From Oreohelix idahoensis (lineage: Eukaryota; Mollusca; Gastropoda; Stylommatophora; Oreohelicidae), in contig JAMPIV010010562.1 in the NCBI GenBank assembly GCA_024509875.1, positions 1 through 64,000 on the forward strand: DNA of 64,000 bases, given 5' to 3'. The translations under genes and the position numbers were made by a program. Shown piece after piece: positions 10,428 to 22,222 of the stretch (position 1 is the first letter of the stretch; every line of letters begins with the position of its first letter). The notes beneath the pieces were generated by a model. It saw nothing but the letters and a program-made list of their open reading frames with translations, made no database searches and had not been told where the DNA came from.

Positions 10428-13078
10428 ATGCTACATAAACTACTGCAGCTAAGTACATGTTAACTGACGACTAACGTCAGGTTGTAGAACGTGTCAACAA
10501 TCTCATAATATGCTACCTAAACTACTGCAGCTAAGTACATGTTAACTGACGACTAAAGCCAGGTTGTAGAACGTGTGAACAATCTCATAATATGGTACAT
10601 AAATTACTGCAGCTAAGTACATGTTAACTGACGACTAACGTCAGGTTGTAGAACGTGTGAACATTCTCATAATATGGTACATAAACTACTGCAGCTAAAA
10701 GCATGTTAACTGACGACTAAAGTCACGTTGTAGAACGTGTGAACAATCTCTTAATATGGTACATAAACTACTGCAGCTAAGTCCATGTTAACTGACGACT
10801 AAAGTCAGGTTGTAGAACGTGTGAACAATCTCATAATATGGTATATAAACTACTACAGCTAAGTACATGTTAACTGACGACTAAAGTCAGGTTGTAGAAC
10901 GTGTGAACAATCTCATAATATGGTACATAAATTACTGCAGCTAAGTACATGTTAACTGACGACTAACGTCAGGTTGTAGAACGTGTGAACATTCTCATAA
11001 TATGGTACATAAACTACTGCAGCTAAAAGCATGTTAACTGACGACTAAAGTCAGGTTGTAGAACGTGTGAACAATCTCTTAATATGGTACATAAACTACT
11101 GCAGCTAAGTACATGTTAACTGACGACTAAAGTCAGGTTGTAGAACGTGTGAACAATCTCATAATATGGTATATAAACTACTACAGCTAAGTACATGTTA
11201 ACTGACGACTAAAGTCAGGTTGTAGAACGTGCGAACAATCTCATAATATGCTACATAAACTACTGCAGCTAAGTACATGTTAACTGACGACTAAAGTCAG
11301 GTTGTAGAACGTGTGAACAATCTCATAATATGCTACATAAACTACTGCAGCTAAGTACATGTTAACTGACGACTAAAGTCAGGTTGTAGAACGTGTGAAC
11401 AATCTCATAATATGCTACATAAACTACTACAGCTAAGTACATGTTAACTGACGACTAACGTCAGGTTGTAGAACGTGTGAATAATCTCATAATATGCTAC
11501 ATAAACTACTGCAGCTAAGTACATGTTAACTGACGACTAATGTCAGGTTATAGAACGTGTGGACAATCTCATAATATGCTACATAAACTACTGCAGCTAA
11601 GTACATGTTAACTGACGACTAAAGTCAGGTTGTAGAACGTGTGAACAATCTCATAATATGGTACATAAACTACTGCAGCTAAGTACATGTTAACTGACGA
11701 CTAAAGTCAGGTTGTAGAACGTGTGAACAATCTCATAATATGGTACATAAACTACTGCAGCTAAGTACATGTTAACTGACGACTAAAGTCAGGTTGTAGA
11801 ACGTGTGAACAATCTCATAATATGGTACATAAACTACTGCAGCTAAGTACATGTTAACTGACGACTAAAGTCAGGTTGTAGAACGTGTGAACAATCTCAT
11901 AATATGGTACATAAACTACTGCAGCTAAGTACATGTTAACTGACGACTAACGTCAGGTTGCAGAACGTGTGAACAATCTCATAATATGCTACATAAACTA
12001 CTGCAGCTAAGTACATGTTAACTGACGACTAAAGTCAGGTTGTAGAACGTGTGAACAATCTCATAATATGCTACATAAACTACTACAGCTAAGTACATGT
12101 TAACTGACGACTAACGTCAGGTTGTAGAACGTGTGAACAATCTCATAATATGCTACATAAACTACTGCAGCTAAGTACATGTTAACTGACGACTAATGTC
12201 AGGTTGTAGAACGTGTGGACAATCTCATAATATGCTACATAAACTACTGCAGCTATGTACATGTTAACTGACGACTAAAGTCAGGTTGTAGAACGTGTGA
12301 ACAATCTCATAATATGGTGCATAAACTACTGCAGCTAAGTACATGTTAACTGACGACTAAAGTCAGGTTGTAGAACGTGTGAACAATCTCATAATATGGT
12401 ACATAAACTACTGCAGCTAAGTACATGTTAACTGACGACTAAAGTCAGATTGTAGAACGTGTGAACAATCTCATAATATGGTACATAAACTACTGCAGCT
12501 AAGTACATGTTAACTGACGACTAAAGTCAGGTTGTAGAACGTGTGAACAATCTCATAATATGGTACATAAACTACTGCAGCTAAGTACATGTTAACTGAC
12601 GACTAACGTCAGGTTGTAGAACGTGTGAACAATCTCATAATATGCTACATAAACTACTGCAGCTAAGTACATGTTAACTGACGACTAATGTCAGGTTGTA
12701 GAACGTGTGAACAATCTCATAATATGCTACATAAACTACTGCAGCTAAGTACATGTTAACTGACGACTAAAGTCAGGTTGTAGAACGTGTGAACAATCTC
12801 ATAATATGGTACATAAACTACTACAGCTAAGTACATGTTAACTGACGACTAACGTCAGGTTGTAGAACGTGTGAACAATCTCATAATATGGTACATAAAC
12901 TACTGCAGCTAATTACATGTTAACTGACGACTAATGTCAGGTTGTAGAACGTGTGAACAATCTCATAATATGCTACATAAACTACTGCAGCTAAGTACAT
13001 GTTAACTGACGACTAAAGTCAGGTTGTAGAACGTGTGAACAATCTCATAATATAAAACATAAACTACTGCAGCTAAGA
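10428..13078. repeat. 82-bp satellite, right arm (32 units) with higher-order structure
   Basis: ttaactgacg recurs from 10460 to 13002 at exact multiples of 82. Diagnostic variants show nested periods. aaattac (10601, 10929), acattctc (10661, 10989) and aaaagc (10697, 11025) repeat at 328 bases (four units). actactacag (11421, 12077), ctaatg (11537, 12193), ggacaatc (11561, 12217) and a ctaacg variant (11947, 12603) repeat at 656 bases (eight units). This is amplification of multimers, as in higher-order satellites. The array ends at the 5' truncation point of a LINE. Confidence 0.95.
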
Positions 13079-15865
13079 ATGTGTGGGATATCTTTATCGA
13101 AATCCTAGTGCAGGACCTATATGGTACGAAGATTTCACCATAATGATGGACAATGTATTTGCCACAGTCAAGGAGGTTGTTCTTCTTGGTGATTTCAACA
13201 TCGATATACACAATTCATATCTAACATGGAAAAATATAATATTATCGTACAACTTAAAACAAATAGTTAACCAGCCTACAAGAGTAACACAAGCATCAAC
13301 CACACTAATCGACCACATCTACGTAACTTGCCCAGAAAACATCATAGAATGCTCTGTCCCTAATATTGCAATGAGTGACCACTATCCAGTATGCTGTACA
13401 TGGTCAAAGAATAAATGTAAAGTTCCAAAAAATAAACATGTAAGTATCAAATTTAGAAGTTTCAAACATTTCAGTAAGGAATTATTTTTAAATGACTTGC
13501 TAACTGCACCTCTCGCCCGTGTTTACCAACTTCCTGATCCGGATGCCGCTATTGAATACTGGACAAAAATTTTTAATAATGTTTTTGACACGCACGTACC
13601 AGCTAAGGAAATTCGCGTCAAACGACAATTAAAATCTCCGTGGATCACGCAGGAAGTGTTGGAGGCTATGAGGCAGAGAGATCAAGCGCACAAAAATAAG
13701 GACCTCAACACATACAGGGTATACAGGAACAAAGTTCAATATTTAATTCGGAAAGAAAAGAAAAATCATTTTAGAAATATGGTTCAGAACAAATCAAATA
13801 GTAAGGAAATATGGAAGGCAATTAACACCATAGCGAAAAAACGTAATGCACCAGACTCATTCTCTTCCAACACTTCATTTACTTGCACCGACTTCAGCAA
13901 TCACTTTCAAGCAGAAATAAACAGTCTGAAATCCACAATACCACCTTCCTCTAGTGACTTAGACAAACTTTCAGCATTCTGTAAGAACAAATGTACAAAC
14001 TCAGTTCCACCCGACATTCCTTTTATGACAGTTAATGAAGTGTATAACTATCTTATTGGCCTTAAGGATAATAGCTCATCAGGGCTTGACGGAATTAGTA
14101 ATCGAATACTGCGTTACGCCACACCAGCTATTAGTGATTCACTAACTTTTATATATAATCAATGTATTGCTAAAAGTTATTTTCCTTCGGCCTTTAAGAT
14201 TGCCAAAGTATATCCTCTCTTCAAACCTGGCTCGTCAGATAACAGTAATCTTGGTAACTATAGACCAATTTCTCTTTTATCATCGCTTTCTAAACCACTA
14301 GAAAAACACATACATAAAGCAACACTACATTACCTAGTTAGCAATGACTTGCTAATTGACAGTCAGTCAGGGTTTCGACAAAAGCATTCATGCCACACAG
14401 CTCTAACTAAGATGATAGACAGCTTGCACCTAAACATAAATAATGATAACATATGTGGAGCAATATTTGTAGACTTTAGGAAAGCATTTGATATGTTAGA
14501 TCCCGCTGTTTTAATAAGAAAATTAGAAACAATGAAAGTTAACTTTAAACTAGTGACATTATTTAAATCATTCTTGTCCGACAGACAGCAAGTAGTGTCT
14601 TACAATAACTCCTTGTCAAGAACAACTACTATTGACACTGGTGTTTCTCAGGGCTCTTTTCTCGGTCCTCCACTTTTTTCCATTTACATACATGACCTTC
14701 CACTACACATCGAGCACTCATCCTGCGACCTATTTGCCGATGACTGTACCATTTATACAAGTGATAACAGTTGCAACACGCTAGAAATATTATTACAAAG
14801 CGACACAGACAATCTTATTAAGTGGAGCAATGAAAACTGCATGCAAATAAATATCATTAAAACAAAATGTATGATAATATCAACTAGACAAAAATTACAA
14901 AACTCACCGAAAACAACACTTCAGCTCGACATTGGAACCTCTTTAATTGAAAATGTAAATCAAAATAAAACACTAGGACTCATAATTGACCAACATTTAA
15001 GTTGGAATTCGCATGTACAAGCACTGACCAAACAAACGGCACAACAAGTTTACCAGTTAGCTAAAATCAAACATTTCCTAGATGAGGAGACACGAAAAAT
15101 GTTCTATACATCTCAGATACAAACACATCTAGACTATTGTTCCACAATTTGGGATGGCTGCACCATGTCAAACACTAAAAGATTTTATTCATTACAAAAA
15201 CGTGCAGTGCGCCTAATTTCAGACAAAAACCTCGCACAGTGTGTAGACGCATATACATATCTTAACATATTACCACTAAGAAAGCGCCTTCTCTTCAACA
15301 AAGCCAAATTTATTCACAAAATCTTGTCACAGAATGCTCCAGCGTATCTGTGGCCTATTTTCAAATACAGCGGAAGACGCAGTCAACGCTTAAATAAATT
15401 ACACATGCCCAAGCCTAGGCTCGACTTATTCAAGAAAAGTTTAGCTTTTTCTGCTGCTCATCTGTGGAATACTCTTCCACACGACTTAAAAAATACTCTT
15501 AGTCCATATTCATTCAATCACAGACTTTTCAAATACATCATGAGTGCAGATTATATGCCACCCTAATTTCGTTATGTTCTTAAACAATTACATAACATCA
15601 TATGTAGGTTTTAAAGATAATTTTGTCCTGTTTAATATTAATTATGAAAAAGTACTGTAAATCTGTGTAACTGTTATTGTACTGTTACAATGTTTGGATT
15701 TTATTTTATTTTGTTGTTTTATTATTTAAGTAGTATTTAGGATAAATGTGAGAATAAATGGATTCAGTATGGAAGATGAGAGAAAGGAAGGGCAGAATGT
15801 TAGACGGGCCTGCGTGCCCAATTCTAAACCCTTTGAAAATAAAGTTCGTTCGTTCGTTCGTTCAT
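13079..15865 (+). mobile_element. 5'-truncated CR1/Jockey-type LINE with (TTCG)n tail
   Basis: The element begins abruptly after the last satellite unit, inside the endonuclease domain, and contains one uninterrupted frame to 15566. A 3' UTR of about 300 bases follows, ending aaagttcgttcgttcgttcgttc near 15863 instead of poly(A). A short tandem tail in place of poly(A) is known from CR1/L2-like LINEs. No target duplication could be set by eye because the 5' junction lies in satellite and the 3' flank is another decayed LINE. Confidence 0.8.
13083..15566 (+). CDS. LINE ORF2: partial endonuclease plus reverse transcriptase
   Basis: The frame has 827 codons; the first Met shown is only the first after the truncation, and the frame is already open upstream. 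Residues 1-110 are the C-terminal half of an APE-type endonuclease, with GDFNIDI near residue 37 and the final catalytic SDHYPV near 99. A linker of about 200 residues follows. The RT core has SSGLDGISNRILR, NYRPISLLSSLSK, GFRQKHSC, FVDFRKAFD, GVSQGSFLGP and the active site FADD (near 555). The C-terminal domain contains LQKRAVRLIS. The RT would copy the element RNA at a nicked target. The frame is intact, but the missing endonuclease N-terminus makes this copy unable to move itself. Confidence 0.9.
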   Translation: MGYLYRNPSAGPIWYEDFTIMMDNVFATVKEVVLLGDFNIDIHNSYLTWKNIILSYNLKQIVNQPTRVTQASTTLIDHIYVTCPENIIECSVPNIAMSDHYPVCCTWSKNKCKVPKNKHVSIKFRSFKHFSKELFLNDLLTAPLARVYQLPDPDAAIEYWTKIFNNVFDTHVPAKEIRVKRQLKSPWITQEVLEAMRQRDQAHKNKDLNTYRVYRNKVQYLIRKEKKNHFRNMVQNKSNSKEIWKAINTIAKKRNAPDSFSSNTSFTCTDFSNHFQAEINSLKSTIPPSSSDLDKLSAFCKNKCTNSVPPDIPFMTVNEVYNYLIGLKDNSSSGLDGISNRILRYATPAISDSLTFIYNQCIAKSYFPSAFKIAKVYPLFKPGSSDNSNLGNYRPISLLSSLSKPLEKHIHKATLHYLVSNDLLIDSQSGFRQKHSCHTALTKMIDSLHLNINNDNICGAIFVDFRKAFDMLDPAVLIRKLETMKVNFKLVTLFKSFLSDRQQVVSYNNSLSRTTTIDTGVSQGSFLGPPLFSIYIHDLPLHIEHSSCDLFADDCTIYTSDNSCNTLEILLQSDTDNLIKWSNENCMQINIIKTKCMIISTRQKLQNSPKTTLQLDIGTSLIENVNQNKTLGLIIDQHLSWNSHVQALTKQTAQQVYQLAKIKHFLDEETRKMFYTSQIQTHLDYCSTIWDGCTMSNTKRFYSLQKRAVRLISDKNLAQCVDAYTYLNILPLRKRLLFNKAKFIHKILSQNAPAYLWPIFKYSGRRSQRLNKLHMPKPRLDLFKKSLAFSAAHLWNTLPHDLKNTLSPYSFNHRLFKYIMSADYMPP

Positions 15866-16985
15866 CTTCCAGCTGTTGGAGCACTTGGAATTTGTTGGAT
15901 ATTGTGACCGCAGATTTGTCTCTTGTTTCTTGATTTCTTAGATGTCCTACATTAAATTGTTGTCTATAATTTTGCATTGCTGAATATCTCTTGAGTTCAT
16001 TTTTACTTTGGCTATCAGAAGTTGGTGATCTGATGCCACATCTGCTCCTCTCTATACCTTTACATCCTGCAATGATGATCTAAACTTCTTGTTTACGCAA
16101 ATATGATCAATCTGATTTTCTGTTCTATGGTCTGGTGATATCCATATTGCCTTTCGTATTCTGTTATGTGGAAACATGCATCCTCCTATAGCCAGTTGAT
16201 TTGAAGCACAGAAGTTTGAGAATAGTTCCTAATTTTCATTCATTATTCCTAGCCCCTGTTTTTCCATGACTTCTTTAAAGCCGGTGTTGACTATACCTAA
16301 CTGTTCATTCATGTAAACCATCAAAATTGTGATGTCTCTTCTTTTTACTTTTTTCCATAATTTCCTGTAGTCTGGTATAAAATGCTTCTTTCACCGACTC
16401 TTCTTTGTCATTAGTTGGTGCATAACATTGAATGACATTTACATTTATTTTCTTTTTAGATGTTTTAAAAGAAGCTGTTATTATTCCGGATCCAACAGCT
16501 TCCCATTCAATGAGTGCTTTTTGTGCTTCTTTAGACAACATAAGAGCTACCCCTTCACTGCGGTGTGAACTTTCGTCTTCATGTCCTGGGGACAGCACCA
16601 ATTCACCTGTGATAAGTTTCTTCCTGTCTACCCCCTTCCACTATGTTTCACACAGTCCCAGAACCTCGATTTTATATTCCCTCATCTCTGCTGCTACTTG
16701 TGCCACTTTCCCTTGTTCGTTGTCCGAACATTCCAGGTGCCAAATCTGGAAGTTCTCCTAGAAGAAAGAAGGTTAGTCAGCAACACAGACTCCTTTCGGC
16801 TTTCTCTATGTTGCATCATACGCCTCCCTGCGAGAGGACCTTCCCCTGTCTTGGATGGCTGTGTTTTATTTTCTTTAAGTGAATTGTCCATGTTTGTTGA
16901 AGTTTTTTGTGGTTTAAATTTTTTACGGGATGGGGTAACCGGCCCCATGCCCAACCCTCCTTAGTCGCTTTCTACGATTTTCTTG
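15866..16985 (-). pseudogene. RTE-like LINE endonuclease domain, decayed
   Basis: On the minus strand the 5' part of another LINE can be read in pieces: a basic leader (GPVTPSRKKFKP), the APE motif FGTWNVRT near 16720, then HRSEGVALMLSKEA, VIQCYAPTND near 16420 and finally QIDHICVNKKF and VASDHQLLIAKVKMN near 16040. The pieces lie in different frames or are separated by stops, so the gene is dead. The style resembles proteins often labelled craniofacial development protein 2-like, which are RTE-type endonucleases. The polymerase half is absent; the piece ends where the CR1-type LINE tail begins. Confidence 0.75.
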
Positions 16986-17789
16986 GCAGGGAACAGTGTT
17001 ACTCTTCTTTGCTCCCCTTTCGGGCCCCGGTTACATGACAACATAATATATTGCTTTGTATATGTGATTTACGAACTCCATAATCATATAAGGTCTTGCT
17101 TGTTCCGTTTCGCCCGTCATGTTTAAAAAAACTCACTACTTCACAGATCTATCACTGATTATATTTTCCAAAAGGTTAGTTTCTCGTAGATAGTTATTAC
17201 GACAAATTCAATAGGCCGGAAGCATTACATCGCTGCCAGTGTCTTAATCTTTACCTAGACTGTTATCCTCCTACATAACAGAGAGTTCAACAGTACATCT
17301 GGGTACGTCATGTTTGCAAACTAGTACCTTATCATGCGACAACCTGGTTTTGTGTATCGTCGTGTAAAAGGTGGGTTAACAATAGAATTGTCGCTCAGTG
17401 TAGACTCGTACACCGTATGCAGCAGGCGATAAAAGAAAATTCAATGTGACAAGTTCGCTCCTTCGCTTGCACGTCGCCGATAACACGGGTGAAAATTATC
17501 AGTAGAAAGGGTTGAGAGAGAGTTGTGACAAGACGGGATTTGAAAACCTTAAACGATAAAAGAGCAAACAACGAATACTGGAAGAATTAGCACGTAAAAG
17601 ATATGGACAAGTAATAAAACCACAGTGGATTGAATACCAGAAAAAGAGAGCGAATGTATTTCATGTCAATCATGCAGGAATCCGGCACCAAACAGACACA
17701 TTGTCTTGTAGCTATGGCAACTGTGGCTATTCGTTTTACATGATGAGGTTGCCAGTCTCGTGCACGACCTCATATTAGTGGCCTTGTAC
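16986..17789. other. No recognised feature
   Basis: Follows the 5' end of the decayed LINE; the first 60 bases (to about 17040) are probably its 5' leader. The rest shows no coding domain or repeat that I recognise. Confidence 0.4.
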
Positions 17790-18245
17790 GACATACATCT
17801 GTCTCTCTATGGTTTGTACTAAATATGTTGTAACATCAACAGTAATACAGTATGGACAATCTAAACATGTCTCTCTATGGTTTGTACTAAATATGTTGGG
17901 ACATCAACAGTAATACAGTATGGACATTCTAAACATGTCTCTCTATGGTTTGTACTAAATATGTTGGGACATCAACAGTAATACAGTATGGACAATCTAA
18001 ACATGTATCTCTATGGTTTGTACTAAATATGTTGGGACATCAACAGTAATACAGTATGGACAATCTAAACATGTCTCTCTGTGGTTTGTACTAAATATGT
18101 TGGCACATCAACAGTAATACATTATGGACAATCTAAACAATCAAGTATAGCCAGACGTGCCTTGTATGACATACATCTGTCTCTCTATGGTTTGTACTAA
18201 ATATGTTGGCACATCAACAGTAATACAGTATGGACAATCTAAACC
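17790..18245. repeat. 68-bp tandem repeat, about six copies
   Basis: The word tctctctatggtttg (with variants) starts at 17812, 17870, 17938, 18006, 18074 and 18180. Three spacings are 68 bases, the first is 58 and the last 106. The longer last step contains extra sequence (caatcaagtatagccagacg) that recurs directly after the final copy, where it reads into a LINE tail. The repeat unit may therefore have been created from sequence at a LINE junction. Confidence 0.85.
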
Positions 18246-18460
18246 ATCAAGTATAGCCAGACGTGCCCTTGACTGGAACCGACATAAAAGAAGGGTGGGG
18301 AAGCCAAGGAGAACGTGGAGAAGAACAGTGAAAGAGGAGGCTTACGAAATTGGAATGACTTGGGCACAGCTGAAAAATACAATCCAGAATAGAAATCGAT
18401 GGAGAGCAACTGTTTCAGCCCTATATTCCACGGGGAACGGAAAGGAATGATGATGATACT
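18246..18460 (+). pseudogene. RTE-like LINE 3' end
   Basis: The plus strand encodes ARRALDWNRHKRRVGKPRRT, then WRRTVKEEAYEIGMTW and QNRNRWRATVSAL, ending at a TGA at 18448-18450. This is the usual C-terminus of RTE-like LINE polymerases (GRP-x-x-TWRRTVE...). The stop is followed at once by a small tandem tail (atgatgatgat), as at the 3' ends of such LINEs. Only about 68 codons remain, and the 68-bp tandem repeat lies directly upstream. Confidence 0.75.
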
Positions 18461-19379
18461 AATTTATAACTGAGAGCAAGTAGAGCAATTTAAAATAGTA
18501 TTACTTGACTCTGACAATTCTACTGCTTTATGAAATTGCTTTTCTTATAAACTAAAAACGTAATACCTTATTACCTTGGTTGTGCTAGACATTTTATTAT
18601 AACTTGATTATTTATCAAACAACTTGAGATTTCGCACAGGAACATGCCACGTCATTATTTCACATTTCTAAGAAATATTTTCTTATTTTTTTTTTTTTAT
18701 TTTAAGGAATAAAGAACCCGAGTTGTAAAACAGGCGGCGCCACCTCTAGTCTACACGGCTGTAAAAAATGAAATTGATTCTGCTCAGAGTTAAGGAAGGA
18801 AAAGGTAGCGAGGAAGAGATACGGTCACTCTAAGGTATAACGCTAACACCTCGTCTAAGTAAGCTGTCTACCAGTCTGTTATACGACCAGACTTTTCTTT
18901 AAAATTGAAAACATGAAGTGCCACCCTGATACAAATTGTAAAATATACATGACATGTCAGGCGATGAAGGTTGATATGTCAGACTAGCCAAGTGTCACGG
19001 GTTGCCTACCCTGCTTTGAGTGGCAAAAACTCAAGAGTACCTACTATGGGCCTTCTACCTTCGCACTGGATTACTCTTGGCAGAGTTGTAGATAGAAGGA
19101 TAATGCTGCTTCTATCTCAAGAGGGTGTCCACAAGATATTCAGAAAAGAGAGAACAATTCTGCATTGGCTGAGCACGTTAACTCTACTGTATGATCTGCC
19201 GACAACTTTTGTGAAAGGTTAGGCAATTATTATTTTTAGCTCGTCAAGCTCTCACCCAGATTTACTCAGTAGATTTCTTATTATCATGGTATACCTCTTC
19301 TTAGAGTGTATTTAGTACATTGACTGAGACAAACATGCAGTATATTTAAAATGATTAAATCGAAGTAAAATTTGTATAA
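18461..19379. other. No recognised feature
   Basis: AT-rich sequence with a T-run at 18688-18698. An open stretch at 18971-19222 has no domain that I recognise and is treated as chance. Confidence 0.4.
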
Positions 19380-19739
19380 TTACATATATGAGTATATAAG
19401 GAGAACTGCCGTAAGTCGGGGGTAAAACGGTAGAATGAAAAAACAATTACAAAAACACACAAAAAGTAATACGTCTTTCAAATAGAAAAACAAGAAAAAC
19501 ATATATTGCAGCCACAAGTTCTTTGTCAGGGACAAACAAACAAGAGACAATGGGGAAAGAAAGTGAGAATTAAGTAGAGGACATAAAACTATAAAAATAA
19601 GAGAAAACACTACCTTATGTCCTGTCACATGTTGGAGCAAAGATGGCTGCCACTAAACCGGAAGGCCGAAGTGGATAGTACATTAAAAGCAAAAACAACA
19701 CAAATAATGAAAACAAGGGCTGGAAAACGGAGTAAGGGA

Positions 19740-20075
19740 AAAGTGGGGAAAAATATTAAATAAAACAAAAAATTAAATAAAACCAAAATAAATATTACAA
19801 AAATAAATGAAAAAAGATAAAAAAAAATTAAAAACTAAACTGTAAAGAGATAAGAGAAAAAAAAAATAATAAAAAAATAAAAATATATACGGTAACAAAA
19901 AGAAATAAAAAAATATAAAGAATGAAAAGATAAAGAATAAGAAATTAAAATTAAATGAAATAACTAAATTATTATAAGATGAAAATAATATATTAAAAAA
20001 ATAAATAAATAAAACTGAGGGAACAGTGATATAAAAACCAAAAAATTTGTGTGATCTGAGTCACAGTAGTAAGTC
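19740..20075. repeat. A-rich dispersed repeat, copy 1
   Basis: A long A-rich tract (aaataaat, aaaaataaaa) ends in aaactgagggaacagtgat, then tgtgtgatctgagtcac and, further on, aggaaaggacgcct. The same order of words appears at 21330-21630 (aaactgagggaaaagtgat, tgtgtgatcgcag, agaaaaggacgcct). The two are diverged copies of one repeat, possibly the 3' untranslated part of the Penelope-like remnant next to it. Confidence 0.6.
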
Positions 20076-20099
20076 ATAATACAACCGGGACTAGATAGG

Positions 20100-20340
20100 A
20101 AAGGACGCCTGCAAGAATCTGCAGAATCGGTCGCCCAGTAGTGTGTCCGTTTGGCCGATGTAAATAATATTGAACCGTTTGCATATAATAGCATAAATGA
20201 CTGATGCGTGATGCCATATGATGATGGATGGTATCCGCATGTCTGGTTTTGTGTAGTGTGTAGATGTGTTCAGTCAAAACAATGTTCATACAACAATAAC
20301 AGGGCAATCCACATAGGACGTCAGTAAACTCACGACGTAT
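20100..20340 (-). pseudogene. Probable Penelope-like element GIY-YIG fragment
   Basis: On the minus strand between about 20201 and 20107 the frame reads VIYAIICKRFNIIYIGQTD, followed by LLGDRFCRFLQA. The IYAI...YIGQT pair, spaced about ten residues and followed by L-x-DRF, fits the GIY-YIG nuclease module found at the C-terminus of Penelope-like retroelements. A Cys-containing stretch (GLPCYCCMN) lies upstream in a nearby frame, where those elements have a Cys-rich linker. No RT motif was found to the right, so only a remnant remains. The assignment rests on this short motif. Confidence 0.5.
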
Positions 20341-21329
20341 AAAGTCAATGAGTCTTGAAACAGCCGTTGACGTTTTTCTTCATTATTTATTGTGGACGCC
20401 ACAGTGACAAAATGGTTACGCAAATGTGTAGGCACATCAAACAGTCATTATCACAGCAACATTCAATACAGCAATAGACGGTAGACAGCATTACAATGAT
20501 GAGTCAGAAGCATGTTATATTTCATAGTGCTGTAAATGTAGTCAGGTGGAAAACTCCATCCTTTTCTATAACAGCCAGGAGATAACCAGATGTATGAGAT
20601 CAGTTCACTCTCCTTAGTTTGACTTCAGCAAGACAGACACGTCTGCCGAAGTATAAATAATGTCCACAAAAATATCCTCTAGATAATAAAGGTTTTCCAA
20701 ACCTAATTCATTTAACAAAGTAGCAAGTAATGGTCCTTGGTACCTGCATCAACCGATGCAGTACAATGCAGCGACATGTGAGCTAGGAAAACATCTCGTG
20801 ACGACGACTTTCGCAGACAGGCTATGAATCGAAATCGCTCACGACCCAAAATCGATAGAGTTAATGAAAAAGTCAATTTACCTTGCTTTCATGAAATACA
20901 CAGAAATATCACGCCTCCCGGCATGTGGGAAAGACTAGAGGTATTATCTCGAATAAACGAAATATCCATTAAGAGGACTACACATCCCTGACAGAACAAA
21001 AAATAGCGGAGATCCCCTCTTCAACGAGGCATCTCTTTCGCCATTCCAAATCGCTCACTCCACTAGTCGTGGGCGGAAACCGATCGACCAAACAACAAGA
21101 CAAGTCATGCCCAGTCCAGCGCAAAAATGACCACAGCTCAAACTTAACTGCATTCGATACCAACGCGAGAAGACAAATGCTTACCGAGAAAAGTGACATA
21201 TAAATTCCAAGCAGTTGTTGCCCTTGCGTTATAAAACAGACATTGAAACAAAACGATGTTGCGAGAATTTATCACGCAACAATGACGTTGCGTGACTCGC
21301 ATGTGAAGCCATGGGTGATGATGAACTTG
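20341..21329. other. No recognised feature
   Basis: Would be the place for the polymerase of the Penelope-like remnant, but no RT motif was seen on either strand. Possible decayed element sequence; nothing firm. Confidence 0.35.
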
Positions 21330-21630
21330 GCCTTAGGGGGAAAAAAGATAAAAAAATAAGAAATATACTTAAAAGAAATATGACAAAAATAAAGTAAATA
21401 ACAATTTATTAATAAAAAAATAAATAAAATAAAAAGACAAGAAATTAAAATTAAATGAAACACGATGATAATAATTAAAAAAAAAATACATTAATAAATT
21501 AAATAAAATTTAAAAAAAATTAAAAATAAAATAAAATAAAAAAAACTGAGGGAAAAGTGATTAAAAAAAAACACTAACAATATGTGTGATCGCAGCCATA
21601 ATAGAAACTATATAGAAAAGGACGCCTCGG
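21330..21630. repeat. A-rich dispersed repeat, copy 2
   Basis: Diverged second copy of the repeat at 19740-20075. It shares the A-rich tract, aaactgaggga, agtgat, tgtgtgatc and aaaggacgcct in the same order and orientation. After the last word the two sequences part company. Confidence 0.6.
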
Positions 21631-21694
21631 ACAAAGTATTGCTGAGTATTCAAACCGAGGGGTTTAAGGCAACCCATGTGATGGATGAGGTTAT

Positions 21695-21819
<125 letters not shown>

Positions 21820-21959
21820 GGGACCCATAATTTTATTTTGCAATCAAATGTTTTTTTTAATTTGAAAAATTAACAAAGATCAAAGATCTTGTATATAAAT
21901 AAATTATAAATTGTGCACAGAGTGAATTTTTTAAAATTTGGGTAAATGTTCTTGTAGTA

Positions 21960-22222
21960 TAGTTAATTACCCTTAGCAGAGTCATCATCTAAGGTTATTC
22001 TGGAGAGGAGCTAATAGGTCTCCAAGATATTACAGTATCATCTCATCTAGAACCTTTACAGCTTGACTATACCCTTGATGTCGATACACCATTACTCTTT
22101 TCAGAGAATGGGGTATTTCTTGTAAGACCAGTCTCTTATCTGCCACTATCCTGGTATCATCGGATACATCTATTTGTCCAGGATAATATCACCATCATCA
22201 TTATATATCCCCTCTCGCTACA
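21960..22222 (+). mobile_element. D-type LTR edge, inverted relative to D
   Basis: The reverse complement, read from 22222 leftwards, begins TGTAGCGAGAGG. It then shows attatcctggacaaatagat, gatgataccaggata, cagataagag and a gtcaagctgt block. In the same order the LTR at 54735 has TGTCGCGAGAGG, atatcctggacataaagat, gatgataccaggata, cagataagag and gtcaagctatgt. This is therefore a diverged LTR edge of the D family in the opposite orientation. The other end and any internal part could not be found. Confidence 0.7.

Noticed and set aside
8411..13078. CRISPR-like array
   Set aside because: Unit of 82 bases is repeated in full with no variable spacers, and the genome is eukaryotic. It is a satellite.
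19380..19640. Open frame rich in Phe and Leu on the minus strand
   Set aside because: Translation of an A-rich tract on the opposite strand; no motif.
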